Positions 43,695-52,732 are shown, counted from the first letter of the stretch. The stretch is 64,000 nucleotides of DNA from Laceyella putida (GCF_042665195.1 NZ_JBHTBW010000031.1:1-64000); one strand, 5' to 3'. Made by a program: numbers and translations. Notes: generated from the sequence alone by a model not told the origin.

Positions 43695-44732
43695 ATGACT
43701 ACAGAGATGAACCGCTATTCGCGTCAGATTTTATTCACTCCCCTCGGCTTAACCGGACAAGAAAAACTCTCCCGCGCACGGGTGGCCATCGTCGGCTTGG
43801 GGGCGCTCGGCACAGCCCTCGCCAATCATATGGCCCGTGCCGGAGTGGGGATGTTGCGCCTGATTGACCGCGATTTTGTCGAAGAGAGCAATCTTCAACG
43901 GCAGATGCTGTTTGACGAGGCGGACGCCAATGGCTTCATGCCCAAAGCCATCGCCGCGGAACAGAAACTGCGGGCGATCAACTCCACTGTCACCTTGGAA
44001 GCCCACGTCACCGATCTGACTTGGAAGAATGCGGAGGCGTTGTTGACAGATGTCGACCTGATCCTGGATGGTTCGGACAATTTCCAAGTGCGCTATCTGA
44101 TCAATGACCTAAGCATCAAGCACGGCATTCCTTGGATCTATGGCGGCGCGGTGAGTGCGCGTGGCATGAGTTACACCATTCGTCCGGGGATTACACCTTG
44201 CCTCCGCTGCTTATTTCCTGAAGCCCCGGCTCCCGGCACCACGGAAACATGCGACACCGCCGGGGTCATCGGCCCGATTATCCATGTGATCGCCGCTTAT
44301 CAGGCGGTGGAAGCGATGAAAATATTAAGTGGGGCGGAAGATGCGCTGGAAACGCGGATGCGCCATGTCGACCTTTGGCACAATCAAGCGCAGGCCTTGC
44401 AAGTGTCCGCCCAAAAAAACCCCCACTGTCCGTGTTGCGGATTAAGGCAATGGGATTATCTCGATCCGGCGGATAAAGAGACGCAAGAAATCTCCTTGTG
44501 CGGTCGCCATTCCGTCCAAATCTCCTTGGGACGCCACGTGGCCTTGGATTTGGACCGCCTGGCTGAACGTTTGGGCCAAGTGGGAGCCGCTGAGCGCAAT
44601 CCGTTTATGTTGCGTGTGCAGATCGATGAGCAGCATCGCCTGGCCATTTTTCCGGATGGGCGCATCCTCGTCCAAGGCACTACGGATACGGCCTTGGCAA
44701 AAAACATGGCCGCCAAATATATCGGTTTTTAG
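43695..44732 (+). CDS. ThiF/MoeB-type adenylyltransferase
   Basis: 345 aa; AAAAGGAGGAG upstream of the ATG. The E1-like fold shows GLGALGTALANHMARAGVG for ATP, the Arg in DRDFVEESNLQRQ, and zinc-binding CxxC pairs in PCLRCLFP and CPCCG. A conserved Cys in ETCDTAGVIGPI fits the catalytic position. The C-terminal ~70 residues form an extra small domain seen in Bacillales MoeB/ThiF proteins. It activates the C-terminus of a sulfur-carrier protein (ThiS or MoaD) for thiamine or molybdopterin synthesis; which partner is unclear since neither pathway is encoded nearby. Confidence 0.9.
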   Translation: MTTEMNRYSRQILFTPLGLTGQEKLSRARVAIVGLGALGTALANHMARAGVGMLRLIDRDFVEESNLQRQMLFDEADANGFMPKAIAAEQKLRAINSTVTLEAHVTDLTWKNAEALLTDVDLILDGSDNFQVRYLINDLSIKHGIPWIYGGAVSARGMSYTIRPGITPCLRCLFPEAPAPGTTETCDTAGVIGPIIHVIAAYQAVEAMKILSGAEDALETRMRHVDLWHNQAQALQVSAQKNPHCPCCGLRQWDYLDPADKETQEISLCGRHSVQISLGRHVALDLDRLAERLGQVGAAERNPFMLRVQIDEQHRLAIFPDGRILVQGTTDTALAKNMAAKYIGF

Positions 44733-44746
44733 AAAACCATTTCAAC

Positions 44747-44781
44747 AAAAAACACCCTCCATCATCATCAGAGGGTGTTTT
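44747..44781. terminator. Bidirectional terminator between moeB and the beta-hydroxyacid dehydrogenase
   Basis: Hairpin AAAACACCCTC / GAGGGTGTTTT with A- and T-runs on both sides, placed between two converging genes. Confidence 0.9.
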
Positions 44782-44795
44782 CGCCTTTCGCTTCT

Positions 44796-45698
44796 TTATG
44801 TTTTTGGCGTAATATCCAAATTGCCCAACTGTTCCATCACCCGGATCAACGATTGGGTGCCATCCTCATTGCCGCCGTGCGCCTGAACGGAACGCAACAA
44901 TTGCTGGACCGTGGCCGTACCCAACAGAGGCAGCTCCATCCGTTCCGCTTCATGCAACACGATCCGCAAGTCTTTCTGTTGGAAGCGGACCGAAAAGCCC
45001 GGGTCCAAATCGCCTTTGATCACACGGGGACCGTAGTTGGACAACGCCCAAGAGCCGCCCGCCCCCTGTGAGGTCACCTGGATCATTTTCTCCAGGTCGA
45101 CACCCGCTTTCTTGGCAAACGCCAACGCTTCTACCATGCCCAACAGATTCAGCCCGCACAAAATCTGGTTGCACGCCTTCACCGTTTGGCCCGCGCCAAT
45201 CGGGCCGCAGTGAACGATCGTCTTGCCCATCACTTCCAGGATGGGACGCACCTTGCCCAGTACCTCTTCTTCGCCCCCCACCATGATGGAGAGCGTGCCA
45301 TTCCGCGCACCGACATCCCCGCCGCTGACAGGCGCATCCAGCATCGCCACGCCTTTCTCTTGCGCCAGTCCAGCCAGCTCTCGTGTCGCTTCAGGGGAAA
45401 TGGTGCTCATATCGATCAAGACCGTTCCGGGACGGGCTCCTGCCAAGACTCCTTCTTCCCCCGCAACCACTTCTTTCACATCGGGCGTATCACCAACCAT
45501 GGTGATCACCACATCGCTATGGGCCGCCACCTCTTTGGGCGAAGCGGCCGTTTTGGCCCCCCATTCCGCTTCGGCCTCCGCCATCTTCGCCGCCGTCCGG
45601 TTCCATACCGTCACGTCATAACCCGCTTGGCGCAAATTGCGTGACATCGATCTTCCCATGATTCCCAAGCCAATGAAGCCAATTTTCAGATCAGCCAT
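44796..45698 (-). CDS. Beta-hydroxyacid dehydrogenase (2-hydroxy-3-oxopropionate reductase-like)
   Basis: 300 aa. The N-terminal Rossmann motif GFIGLGIMGRSMSRNL binds NAD(P)H. The substrate loop LDAPVSGGDVGARNGTLSIMVGG and the catalytic Lys in KACNQILCGLN mark the 3-hydroxyisobutyrate/tartronate-semialdehyde reductase family. The substrate could be tartronate semialdehyde, 3-hydroxyisobutyrate or a small aldehyde, as sequence alone does not separate these. It is a single gene with a terminator. Confidence 0.92.
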   Translation of the reverse strand: MADLKIGFIGLGIMGRSMSRNLRQAGYDVTVWNRTAAKMAEAEAEWGAKTAASPKEVAAHSDVVITMVGDTPDVKEVVAGEEGVLAGARPGTVLIDMSTISPEATRELAGLAQEKGVAMLDAPVSGGDVGARNGTLSIMVGGEEEVLGKVRPILEVMGKTIVHCGPIGAGQTVKACNQILCGLNLLGMVEALAFAKKAGVDLEKMIQVTSQGAGGSWALSNYGPRVIKGDLDPGFSVRFQQKDLRIVLHEAERMELPLLGTATVQQLLRSVQAHGGNEDGTQSLIRVMEQLGNLDITPKT

Positions 45699-45796
45699 CG
45701 CCTCATCCCCTTACGTATTAGCTTCCATAAAAAGCCCTTGTCGAACCCCAGACTCGGGTCGGCAAACTCCAATCAATCCCCCATGAGGCTTGCCTT

Positions 45797-46360
45797 TCAA
45801 GCCGAACCGATCCGCTCCCGGACACTGTTGATCACCGTTTGCCAAAGCTCCCGATCCGTAGTCAGGCGGGCGCGGAATCCCTTATACATCGCCCGCTGTT
45901 TCTCTTCAAACGCGGGATCTTCCTTCGACGGCAGCTCCCGGCGCATCTCGTCGACCAACGCCTGCACCTCGGGAGAACGCGGTCCCCATACCGCCCGTTC
46001 CACCCCCGCTTCATCAATAAAAATAAAGATGGGAATGGAGCGGGAAGTGCCGTTGGTCAAATATTGGTCCATCAGTTCCAGGTTTTCGTCCCGGATCAGG
46101 AAGCGCATCTCCATGCCGGCGCTTTCCGCAATCCGTTTCACGATGGGCACGCATAACAGGGCATCGCCACACCAGTCCGCGGTTAGCACGATCACGCGCC
46201 ATGGCTCAACTTGTCCCTGCGCAAAAAACAATTTTTCCTCTTCGGACAAGGTGACTCGCTCATAAATGGACAGCAATTCAGCGCGATTCACTTGCATGCT
46301 GTCCACATACTCTTCATACGTCATGCCTTTCGCAAACCAATCTTCCAGCGTCATCGCCAT
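45797..46360 (-). CDS. Thioredoxin-like protein without CxxC
   Basis: 187 aa from the ATG at 46360 with AAGGGA nine bases upstream; the frame extends further but overlaps sprT without a ribosome site. A thioredoxin fold appears in VIVLTADWCGDALLCVPIVKRIAE, IPIFIFIDE serving as the cis-Pro region. The active site reads WCGDALLC: only the first Cys of the CxxC is kept, with a second Cys five residues further on. Disulfide exchange by the usual mechanism is therefore doubtful. The gene is 26 bp downstream of sprT and may be co-transcribed. Confidence 0.85.
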   Translation of the reverse strand: MAMTLEDWFAKGMTYEEYVDSMQVNRAELLSIYERVTLSEEEKLFFAQGQVEPWRVIVLTADWCGDALLCVPIVKRIAESAGMEMRFLIRDENLELMDQYLTNGTSRSIPIFIFIDEAGVERAVWGPRSPEVQALVDEMRRELPSKEDPAFEEKQRAMYKGFRARLTTDRELWQTVINSVRERIGSA

Positions 46361-46386
46361 GGATGTCATTCCCTTCGTGTGATAGG

Positions 46387-46836
46387 TTAGCCTTCCATTC
46401 GCTCTTGCTTTAACATGCCTTGGCACAGACCGCAACGATAGCGTTCCACTTGCATCTTTCGTTGCCGGACGGTGCGTTTCCCGCATGCCAGGCAAGTGAT
46501 CACATAGGCCGGCTTCGCTTGCCCAGGCAGTCCCGGCGCATAACGCAAGCCGCCAACCGCTTTGAGAAGCGACTTGAACTCCCGATCCCGATGCCGATAC
46601 CCTTTTCCTTCCAAGTGCAAGTGGTAATGACATAATTCATGCAAAATGATTTTACCAAAAACCTCTCGCCCATAAGGCAAATACTTTGGATTCATCTCAA
46701 TCCGGTGATCATCCAAGCGGTAACGCCCACCCGTCGTCTTCAAGCGCGGGTTAAACCGGGCTTCGTGCCGAAACGCCTTCCCGAAACGGGTCAAGGACAG
46801 CTCCTCCACCCATTCTTGCAATTCTGCATCTGTCAA
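46387..46836 (-). CDS. SprT-family metallopeptidase-like protein
   Basis: 149 aa from a TTG at 46836 with AGGAG eight bases upstream; an ATG two codons earlier is only two bases from that site. HELCHYHLH carries the zinc site (HExxH plus a nearby His), followed by a C-terminal zinc ribbon (CLAC and CGLC). RHEARFNPRLKTTGGRY is diagnostic of YdcK/SprT proteins. B. subtilis has its homologue next to cmpA, as here. The cellular target is unknown. Confidence 0.9.
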   Translation of the reverse strand: MTDAELQEWVEELSLTRFGKAFRHEARFNPRLKTTGGRYRLDDHRIEMNPKYLPYGREVFGKIILHELCHYHLHLEGKGYRHRDREFKSLLKAVGGLRYAPGLPGQAKPAYVITCLACGKRTVRQRKMQVERYRCGLCQGMLKQERMEG

Positions 46837-46913
46837 GGTCATCTCTCCTGACACGGACAACTTTCCTATCACATAGATTAACATATCCGTTTGCTTTAAG
46901 GGAGGAAGAAAGA

Positions 46914-47030
46914 ATGCCGAGCTGGTTGATCAAACAACTGATGCATGCCTTTTACACCAAAGATCGTCGGCAGATTCTGTTGTTGAACCATTGCTGGTTC
47001 CACTACCGCCTCAACCACGGGAACAGCTGA
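46914..47030 (+). CDS. cmpA: Cortex morphogenetic protein CmpA
   Basis: 38 aa, encoded from the ATG at 46914 with GGGAGGA seven bases upstream. The sequence starts MPSWLIKQLMHAFYTKD and contains the NHCWFHYR segment, matching the pattern of B. subtilis CmpA (MPxWLxxQ, FYxKDR, LLNxCWxFYR). CmpA is a small mother-cell factor that limits spore cortex assembly by adapting SpoIVA to ClpXP degradation. It is divergent from sprT, as in Bacillus, and is good evidence that this organism forms endospores. Confidence 0.92.
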   Translation: MPSWLIKQLMHAFYTKDRRQILLLNHCWFHYRLNHGNS

Positions 47031-47095
47031 ACCGCGATCAGGAAGGCTGGGGTCATCCGCATCCCTTCCAGCTCACCCCAGCGGACAGGAATAAG

Positions 47096-47491
47096 TCATG
47101 GCGCCATCTTTGGTGATTCCTGACTAAACACGGCATCAGCAAAAGAAGAGAGTTTTTCATCATTATCCAACTTAAACATGTATTTTCCGGACGGATGCGG
47201 AATCTCAATCCGGAGATGTTCCCCCGCCTTCACCTCACCGCTCACCAGGGTGGGGCACTCAAGATGGCCACAATGCGTCAACACATAAAAATGAATGGGC
47301 CCGGGCCCTTTGTTATCGATGGACACCTTTAAATCACCCGCAGGCAGTGTCCGCCATTGGGTCCAAACGGAGGGGGTGCCCGCTTTCAATTGCAACGGAT
47401 AAACGGTTTTCGCCTCGGCCACGGCGCTGAAGGAACAGAGGAAGATCATCGCCAACACGCAACAGAAGAAGGGAAGAGGGGAACGTTTCAT
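47096..47491 (-). CDS. Secreted protein of unknown function
   Basis: 131 aa. Clear signal peptide at residues 1-27 (FFCCVLAMIFLCSFSAVAEA). The mature part is a small beta-rich domain with two Cys close together (HCGHLECP) that could form a disulfide or bind metal. No family recognised. It stands alone between cmpA and the tex terminator. Confidence 0.7.
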   Translation of the reverse strand: MKRSPLPFFCCVLAMIFLCSFSAVAEAKTVYPLQLKAGTPSVWTQWRTLPAGDLKVSIDNKGPGPIHFYVLTHCGHLECPTLVSGEVKAGEHLRIEIPHPSGKYMFKLDNDEKLSSFADAVFSQESPKMAP

Positions 47492-47608
47492 GGTTATCCC
47501 ACCTTTTCGTTTTCATCACTATTCACATACCCGTCCCCAGAACAAATGAATCATCTCCATCCGCTCACCCGTAAGGTCGGATAACGGCTGTCCCTTAGTC
47601 TGCCCTAA

Positions 47609-47640
47609 CAAAAAAGCTACTGATACGCGATCAGTAGCTT
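47609..47640 (-). terminator. Intrinsic terminator after tex
   Basis: Minus-strand hairpin AAGCTACTGAT-CGCGT-ATCAGTAGCTT with T6, seven bases past the tex stop codon. Confidence 0.93.
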
Positions 47641-47647
47641 CCCACCA

Positions 47648-49810
47648 TCATTTTCCTTCTTCGTCGCCGGGCTTGACCGGCACCATGCTGAGCCCAACCC
47701 TCTCCCGTTCCACATCCACGTTAAATACCCAGACATCTACAATGTCGCCGACGGTTACGACATCCATCGGATTCTTGACAAACCGTTCGCTCATGCGCGA
47801 GATATGAACTAATCCATCATTCTTCAAGCCGATGTCCACAAAGGCGCCAAAGTCCACGACGTTTCGGACCGTGCCTTGCAGCTGCATCCCCACATGCAAG
47901 TCTTCGAGCTTCAACACATCGGAGCGCAAGAGAGGCTTTGGCAGTTCATCGCGCGGGTCACGGCCTGGGCGCAACAGAGCTTCAATAATGTCCCTTAACG
48001 TCGGCACACCACAGCCCAATCGATCGGCCATGCTTTCCACATCCACCTGTTTGAGCCGCTCCTTGCAACCGTCACTGCCGATTTGTTCCGACGCCAATCC
48101 CAGCTCGGCTAACAATTGCCCCACCACCGGATAGGACTCCGGGTGAATCGGCGTTTGATCAAGCGGATTATCCCCATCGTGAATCCGCAAAAAGCCGATG
48201 CACTGCTCATACGTTTTGGCTCCCAAACGCGGCACCTCTTTTAAGGCTTCCCGCGTGGTAAAACGGCCCACTTCTTCCCGGCGCTTCACAATGTTTTTGG
48301 CCACGGAAGCACTGATCCCCGACACGTAGGACAACAGGGATGGCGAAGCGGTATTCACATCCACCCCCACATAGTTGACGGCGGATTCCACAACTTGGGT
48401 TAAGCTTTCACTTAAATGCTTTTGCGATACATCGTGTTGATATTGGCCGACCCCCACCGATTTGGGATCGATTTTCACCAATTCGGCCAACGGGTCTTGC
48501 AGACGCCGCGCAATCGACACGGCACTGCGGCGGGCCGCGTCGAGGTCAGGAAATTCTTCCTTCGCTATTTTGGAAGCGGAGTAGACACTGGCCCCCGCCT
48601 CATTGACGATAATATAATAGACAGGCCGTTTCGCCTCTTTGATCACATCGGCGATAAAGGCTTCGGTCTCGCGGGAAGCCGTTCCGTTCCCAATGGTGAT
48701 GATATCAATCGGATACTTGTCGAGCAGGGAGAGCACTTCCGCCTTCGCTTCAGCGACTTTCTGTTGCGGCGGAGTCGGATAGATCACTCCCACTTCCAAC
48801 ATTTTGCCGGTGTCGTCAACCACCGCCCATTTGCAGCCTGTCCGATAAGCGGGATCCACCCCCAATACCATCTTGCCCCTTACCGGCGGCTGGAGCAGCA
48901 AATGGCGCAAGTTCTCGGCAAAAATGCGTATCGCTTGTTCTTCCGCATACTCTGTCATCTGCGCCCGCACTTCCCGCTCAATCGACGGGGCAATGAGGCG
49001 CTTATAACTGTCTTGAACCACTTGGGTCAAGTAATCATGGGCCGGGATCGTGAACCATTTGGCCAAACGGAGAAAAATCTTTTCCTCATTCACCTCGATC
49101 TTCACTTTCAACACTTCTTCCCGCTCCCCGCGGTTCACCGCCAAAATCCGATGCGACGGCATTTTATGTACAGGTTCGCTGTAATCATAATACATCTCAT
49201 ATACGGAGCGCGCTTCCGCATCTTTGGCCTTGGACACAAGCAAGCCGTGTTTCCAGGTGTACTCCCGCACCCATTTGCGAATCTCGGCATCTTCGGAAAG
49301 CTCTTCCGCCAAGATATCCATGGCCCCTTGCAAAGCGGCGTCGCTCGACGGCACCCCTTTTTCCTCATCCACACACTCTATCGCCGCCGCTTGGATGGAC
49401 TCGACTTGGGTGGACTCTGCCATGAGGCGCGCCAGCGGTTCCAACCCTTTTTCCCGCGCAATGGAAGCCCGTGTCTTCCGTTTCGGACGATAAGGGAGAT
49501 ATAAATCCTCCACCTCTTGCAACTTGGTGGACTGCATGATTTTTTGTTGCAGCTCTTCCGTCAGCTTGCCCTGCTCATCAATCAGGCGAATCACTTCTTC
49601 TTTGCGTTGGTGGAGTTGAGTCAGATAGTGATAACGTTCTTCAATCTCCCTTAATTTCTCTTCATCCAATTCCCCTGTGCGCTCTTTGCGGTAGCGAGCG
49701 ATAAAGGGAATCGTATTGCCTTCTTCCATTAATTCAACCGCCGCTTTCACCTGTGTCGGCTTCACTTCCAACTCGGTGGCAATCAGTTGGAACATCTGTT
49801 GTTGATTCAT
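47648..49810 (-). CDS. tex: Tex-family RNA-binding protein (S1 domain)
   Basis: 720 aa from MNQQQMFQLIA at 49810, preceded by AAGAAGGG; an upstream in-frame extension lies in intergenic DNA. Domains in order: Tex N-terminal helical region (1-190, FIARYRKERTGELDE), a YqgF/RNase H-like domain (about 315-460, LGVDPAYRTGCKWAVVD), helix-hairpin-helix repeats (about 480-560) and an S1 domain (about 640-710, GTVRNVVDFGAFVDIGLKNDGLVHIS). It is a conserved nucleic-acid-binding transcription accessory factor. Order tex-sigB matches B. subtilis ydcI. Confidence 0.96.
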   Translation of the reverse strand: MNQQQMFQLIATELEVKPTQVKAAVELMEEGNTIPFIARYRKERTGELDEEKLREIEERYHYLTQLHQRKEEVIRLIDEQGKLTEELQQKIMQSTKLQEVEDLYLPYRPKRKTRASIAREKGLEPLARLMAESTQVESIQAAAIECVDEEKGVPSSDAALQGAMDILAEELSEDAEIRKWVREYTWKHGLLVSKAKDAEARSVYEMYYDYSEPVHKMPSHRILAVNRGEREEVLKVKIEVNEEKIFLRLAKWFTIPAHDYLTQVVQDSYKRLIAPSIEREVRAQMTEYAEEQAIRIFAENLRHLLLQPPVRGKMVLGVDPAYRTGCKWAVVDDTGKMLEVGVIYPTPPQQKVAEAKAEVLSLLDKYPIDIITIGNGTASRETEAFIADVIKEAKRPVYYIIVNEAGASVYSASKIAKEEFPDLDAARRSAVSIARRLQDPLAELVKIDPKSVGVGQYQHDVSQKHLSESLTQVVESAVNYVGVDVNTASPSLLSYVSGISASVAKNIVKRREEVGRFTTREALKEVPRLGAKTYEQCIGFLRIHDGDNPLDQTPIHPESYPVVGQLLAELGLASEQIGSDGCKERLKQVDVESMADRLGCGVPTLRDIIEALLRPGRDPRDELPKPLLRSDVLKLEDLHVGMQLQGTVRNVVDFGAFVDIGLKNDGLVHISRMSERFVKNPMDVVTVGDIVDVWVFNVDVERERVGLSMVPVKPGDEEGK

Positions 49811-49949
49811 ATTCAACCCTTCTTTCCTGACCATCAACCACTTGAGGAAAATTCTTCCCCCAATATATAAAGATAACGAAATTCTACCAAAATATCGAAG
49901 AATTTTATGTGAAAGGTTCGTGTTGATCCGCAAACAACCCAGAACGACG

Positions 49950-49994
49950 AAAGGTGTACCGAATCGCCTGCCGCTCACGATCCGATACACCTTT
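49950..49994 (-). terminator. Hairpin after sigB
   Basis: Long inverted repeat AAAGGTGTA..TACACCTTT with inner ATCG/CGAT arms, 10-50 bp past the sigB stop. There is no real T-tract, so termination is uncertain. Confidence 0.6.
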
Positions 49995-50001
49995 CCCTCT
50001 C

Positions 50002-50790
50002 TTATCCTATCACTTCAGACGGCTCCATGCGAATCGCCTGCCGCAACTTCGCAAGGGCCCTGCGTTGCAGGCGGGAGACATGCATCTGGGAGATTCCCAG
50101 TTGGTCCCCAACCTGTTTTTGGCTGAGATTCTCAAAAAAGGTGAGACGCAGGATCTCTTGTTCCCGATCCGTTAGTACAGTAAAGATTTTATCCAATAGC
50201 ATCTTGCGGTCAATTTGTTCATATCCGCTATCTTCCGTTCCCACCAAATCAAGCAAGGTAATTTGGCTTCCGTCATTGGTAGCTTCGATTGGACTGTCGA
50301 CGGAAACGGCATTGTAGCTCCGTCCCATTTCCATCGTCTCCAGCACTTCTTCTTCCGAGACTCCGAGGTATTCCGCAATCTCCTGTACCTGCGGGGAACG
50401 CTGCAGTTTGGTCGTCAGCTCTTCGACCGCCGTCTTGATTCGTGGCCCCAATTCCTTGATGCGCCGTGGCACGTGCACACTCCATGTCTTGTCACGAATA
50501 TGGCGCTTGATTTCACCCACGATCGTCGGTACAGCAAAACTTTCAAAACTCCGTCCATACTCGGGATTAAATCGCTTCAATGAAGCAATTAACCCAATCA
50601 TCCCCACTTGAACGAGATCTTCATATGGCTCTGATCCATGGGCAAATTTAAAGGCTAACGTCTCCACCAGCTCACGGTAGTGTGCAACCAAAACCGATTG
50701 AGCCTCTGCATCCCCATCCTCTTGGAATCTCTCTATCAGGTCAAACACCTGCTCATCGGTTAGTGTAGAAGGATGTGGACGACTTGACAT
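50002..50790 (-). CDS. sigB: RNA polymerase sigma factor SigB (general stress)
   Basis: 262 aa, the usual length. Region 2 shows YEDLVQVGMIGLIASLKRF, region 3 the PRRIKELGPRIKTAVEEL segment, region 4 the helix-turn-helix SQKQVGDQLGISQMHVSRLQ. It is typical of the SigB/SigF/SigG group. The start overlaps rsbW by 38 bp with GGAG at four bases. SigB is held by RsbW and released when RsbV is dephosphorylated. Its neighbours are rsbW, rsbV and rsbU upstream; rsbX, normally next, is missing. Confidence 0.95.
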   Translation of the reverse strand: MSSRPHPSTLTDEQVFDLIERFQEDGDAEAQSVLVAHYRELVETLAFKFAHGSEPYEDLVQVGMIGLIASLKRFNPEYGRSFESFAVPTIVGEIKRHIRDKTWSVHVPRRIKELGPRIKTAVEELTTKLQRSPQVQEIAEYLGVSEEEVLETMEMGRSYNAVSVDSPIEATNDGSQITLLDLVGTEDSGYEQIDRKMLLDKIFTVLTDREQEILRLTFFENLSQKQVGDQLGISQMHVSRLQRRALAKLRQAIRMEPSEVIG

Positions 50791-51241
50791 GTGACTCCAC
50801 CACGTCCTTTCGGATATACTTGGTCATCGTCACAATGACACCATTGTCTCCCTTGATATCAACATGATCCATCAGAGACCGCATCAGAAAGACACCCAAC
50901 CCTCTTTCACGAAGCGCGTTCATCGTCGGTCCCACCTGGATCGGGCCTGTACGCTTCTCGATCTCGTCAATGTTAAAACTGTTTCCGCGGTCAACCACTT
51001 CGATTTCCAGCCGGTTGGGGAAGATATTGCAACTGACTTCGATTTCCCCGTCGCCGCCACAATAAGCATGGTCTACGGCATTGGTGCACGCTTCGGAAAC
51101 TGCCAATTTCAGATCTTCGATATCGTCATATGAGAAACCCATGCGATTGGCAATTCCGGAAACGGCCAGCCGGGCTATTCCCACATAGTCCGGCTTGGCT
51201 GGAATTGTCAAATTCACCAAATCTAAGGGTTTTTCACTCAT
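50753..51241 (-). CDS. rsbW: Anti-sigma-B factor and serine kinase RsbW
   Basis: 162 aa GHKL-fold kinase. N-box LAVSEACTNAVDHAY and the ATP-lid region ERGLGVFLMRSLMDHVD are clear. It sequesters SigB or phosphorylates RsbV depending on the ATP level. The start overlaps the rsbV stop by 4 bp, and its end overlaps sigB by 38 bp, coupling translation of the whole partner switch. Confidence 0.95.
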   Translation of the reverse strand: MSEKPLDLVNLTIPAKPDYVGIARLAVSGIANRMGFSYDDIEDLKLAVSEACTNAVDHAYCGGDGEIEVSCNIFPNRLEIEVVDRGNSFNIDEIEKRTGPIQVGPTMNALRERGLGVFLMRSLMDHVDIKGDNGVIVTMTKYIRKDVVESHVKSSTSFYTNR

Positions 51242-51570
51242 TGTCGGCCATCCTCCTGCACTTTTTCTTCGAGCATGATCACATTTAAATTAGTAATCCT
51301 AAAAATACGCTGCAAACGAGCATTCATACCAGTCAAAATCAATTTGCCACCCGTTTGGCCTTGTGCTTTATAAGCACCAATCAGCACACTCAGCCCTGTG
51401 CTGTCGATATATTCCACATCTGTAAAGTCAATGGTGATCTTCGTCCCGTCCTGACAGCGTGGTAACAATTTTTCCCGCAGTTTGGGTGCTGTATACACAT
51501 CGATTTCCCCTGAAACAACAAAAGTGATCTCTTTTTCGTTCTCTATCTTTTCTTGGACGCTCAAATTCAT
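51238..51570 (-). CDS. rsbV: Anti-sigma-B factor antagonist RsbV
   Basis: 110 aa STAS domain from the ATG at 51570 (GGAGGGG seven bases upstream). The phosphorylated Ser lies in VEYIDSTGLSVLIGAY. In the dephosphorylated form it binds RsbW and frees SigB. Confidence 0.95.
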   Translation of the reverse strand: MNLSVQEKIENEKEITFVVSGEIDVYTAPKLREKLLPRCQDGTKITIDFTDVEYIDSTGLSVLIGAYKAQGQTGGKLILTGMNARLQRIFRITNLNVIMLEEKVQEDGRQ

Positions 51571-51596
51571 TTCTCTTCCCCTCCTGCCTAGCTCGA

Positions 51597-52601
51597 TCAA
51601 TCGACGCGTTTGATCATTAAAATGGTTTGATCGTCTCTCATTATATAGTTAGTCATCTCGTATAATTTCTGATGAATGGCTTCCACTGCTTGTTGGGCAG
51701 GCAAGTGCATATGATCACGAATCATGCTTTTGATCGTCTCTCTCTCAATAAACTGCCCTTCGACTCTCGCTTCCGTCACCCCATCGGTAAACAGGATGAT
51801 CGCATCTTGCGGTTTCAGGTCGGCCACATATTCCGGGTATTCAATATCCCGCAGGACACCCAGCACCAACCCTTTGGTCTCCAAGCTGGTAAAGCGATCT
51901 TCTTTGGCAGAATAGATGAGTCCAGGTTCATGCCCAGCTGTCGCATAACGAAACTGATGATTCAACGTATCATATACCCCATAGATCATGGTGATAAACA
52001 TGCTCGGCAAAACATTGCGTTCCACGATCGTGTTCAGATCCCGCAATATCTCCCCCGGTGAGAGGGATTTGGCATCCAGGCGATCCATCGTATATTTAAT
52101 CATCGACATACACAAGGCGGCGGGAATCCCTTTGCCCACGATATCGGCAATGGCCACGCCCAACTGTTGCATCCCGTGATCGACAAAGTTGTAATAGTCT
52201 CCGCTCATCTGCTTGGATGCCACACTGACCACCCCGATATCCACACTCTGAAGCGTGGGGGGTGATTGCGGCAATAACGTTTGTTGCAGGCCTGCCGCCA
52301 CTTCAATTTCGTTCTCCAATTCGCGTTGCCGACTCATCAGTTGCTCCCGCTCTTGATAAGCCACACCATACCCGACCATTACCTCCAGCAACATTTCCAA
52401 CGAGGCTTTCACCTCTTTGGGCAGGTCCGGTATCATTCGCTTGATCGAACCGATATGAACATTGATTACCTCTTCCGGTGAGACGCGTTTCTCCATAAAC
52501 CACTTACTCAACTGTTGCGCACTATAAAGATGGTCTTCCTTGGGATCCGTCATATAGGAAGCGAGCAGCTTCTCATATAGCTTTTTCAGATGAATGTCCA
52601 T
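51597..52601 (-). CDS. rsbU: PP2C-type phosphatase RsbU
   Basis: 334 aa from the ATG at 52601 (AGGAG nine bases upstream). Residues 1-85 form a helical domain like the RsbU N-terminal RsbT-binding domain. Then comes a PP2C/SpoIIE catalytic domain with SGDYYNF, ADIVGKGIPAAL and LFTDGVTEAR supplying metal-binding Asp and Gly residues, ending DDQTILMIKRVD. It dephosphorylates RsbV-P to activate SigB. The usual activator gene rsbT is not beside it, though the domain that would bind RsbT remains. Confidence 0.92.
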   Translation of the reverse strand: MDIHLKKLYEKLLASYMTDPKEDHLYSAQQLSKWFMEKRVSPEEVINVHIGSIKRMIPDLPKEVKASLEMLLEVMVGYGVAYQEREQLMSRQRELENEIEVAAGLQQTLLPQSPPTLQSVDIGVVSVASKQMSGDYYNFVDHGMQQLGVAIADIVGKGIPAALCMSMIKYTMDRLDAKSLSPGEILRDLNTIVERNVLPSMFITMIYGVYDTLNHQFRYATAGHEPGLIYSAKEDRFTSLETKGLVLGVLRDIEYPEYVADLKPQDAIILFTDGVTEARVEGQFIERETIKSMIRDHMHLPAQQAVEAIHQKLYEMTNYIMRDDQTILMIKRVD

Positions 52602-52732
52602 ATGAAAGTTCTCCTTGCTAGAGCCCGATTGAATTGCTCCAATATTCAAAAGCAATCTATTAGAACCTGATTGTTATGAGCCTCTTTTTCAAATTTAAAA
52701 TATCACAGAAGGACACAGAATTGAATAAGCTC

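Noticed and set aside
48416..49504. 362-codon open frame opposite tex
   Set aside because: Antisense artefact of GC-biased codons in tex; no start signal and a composition (many Arg, His, Gln) typical of shadow frames.
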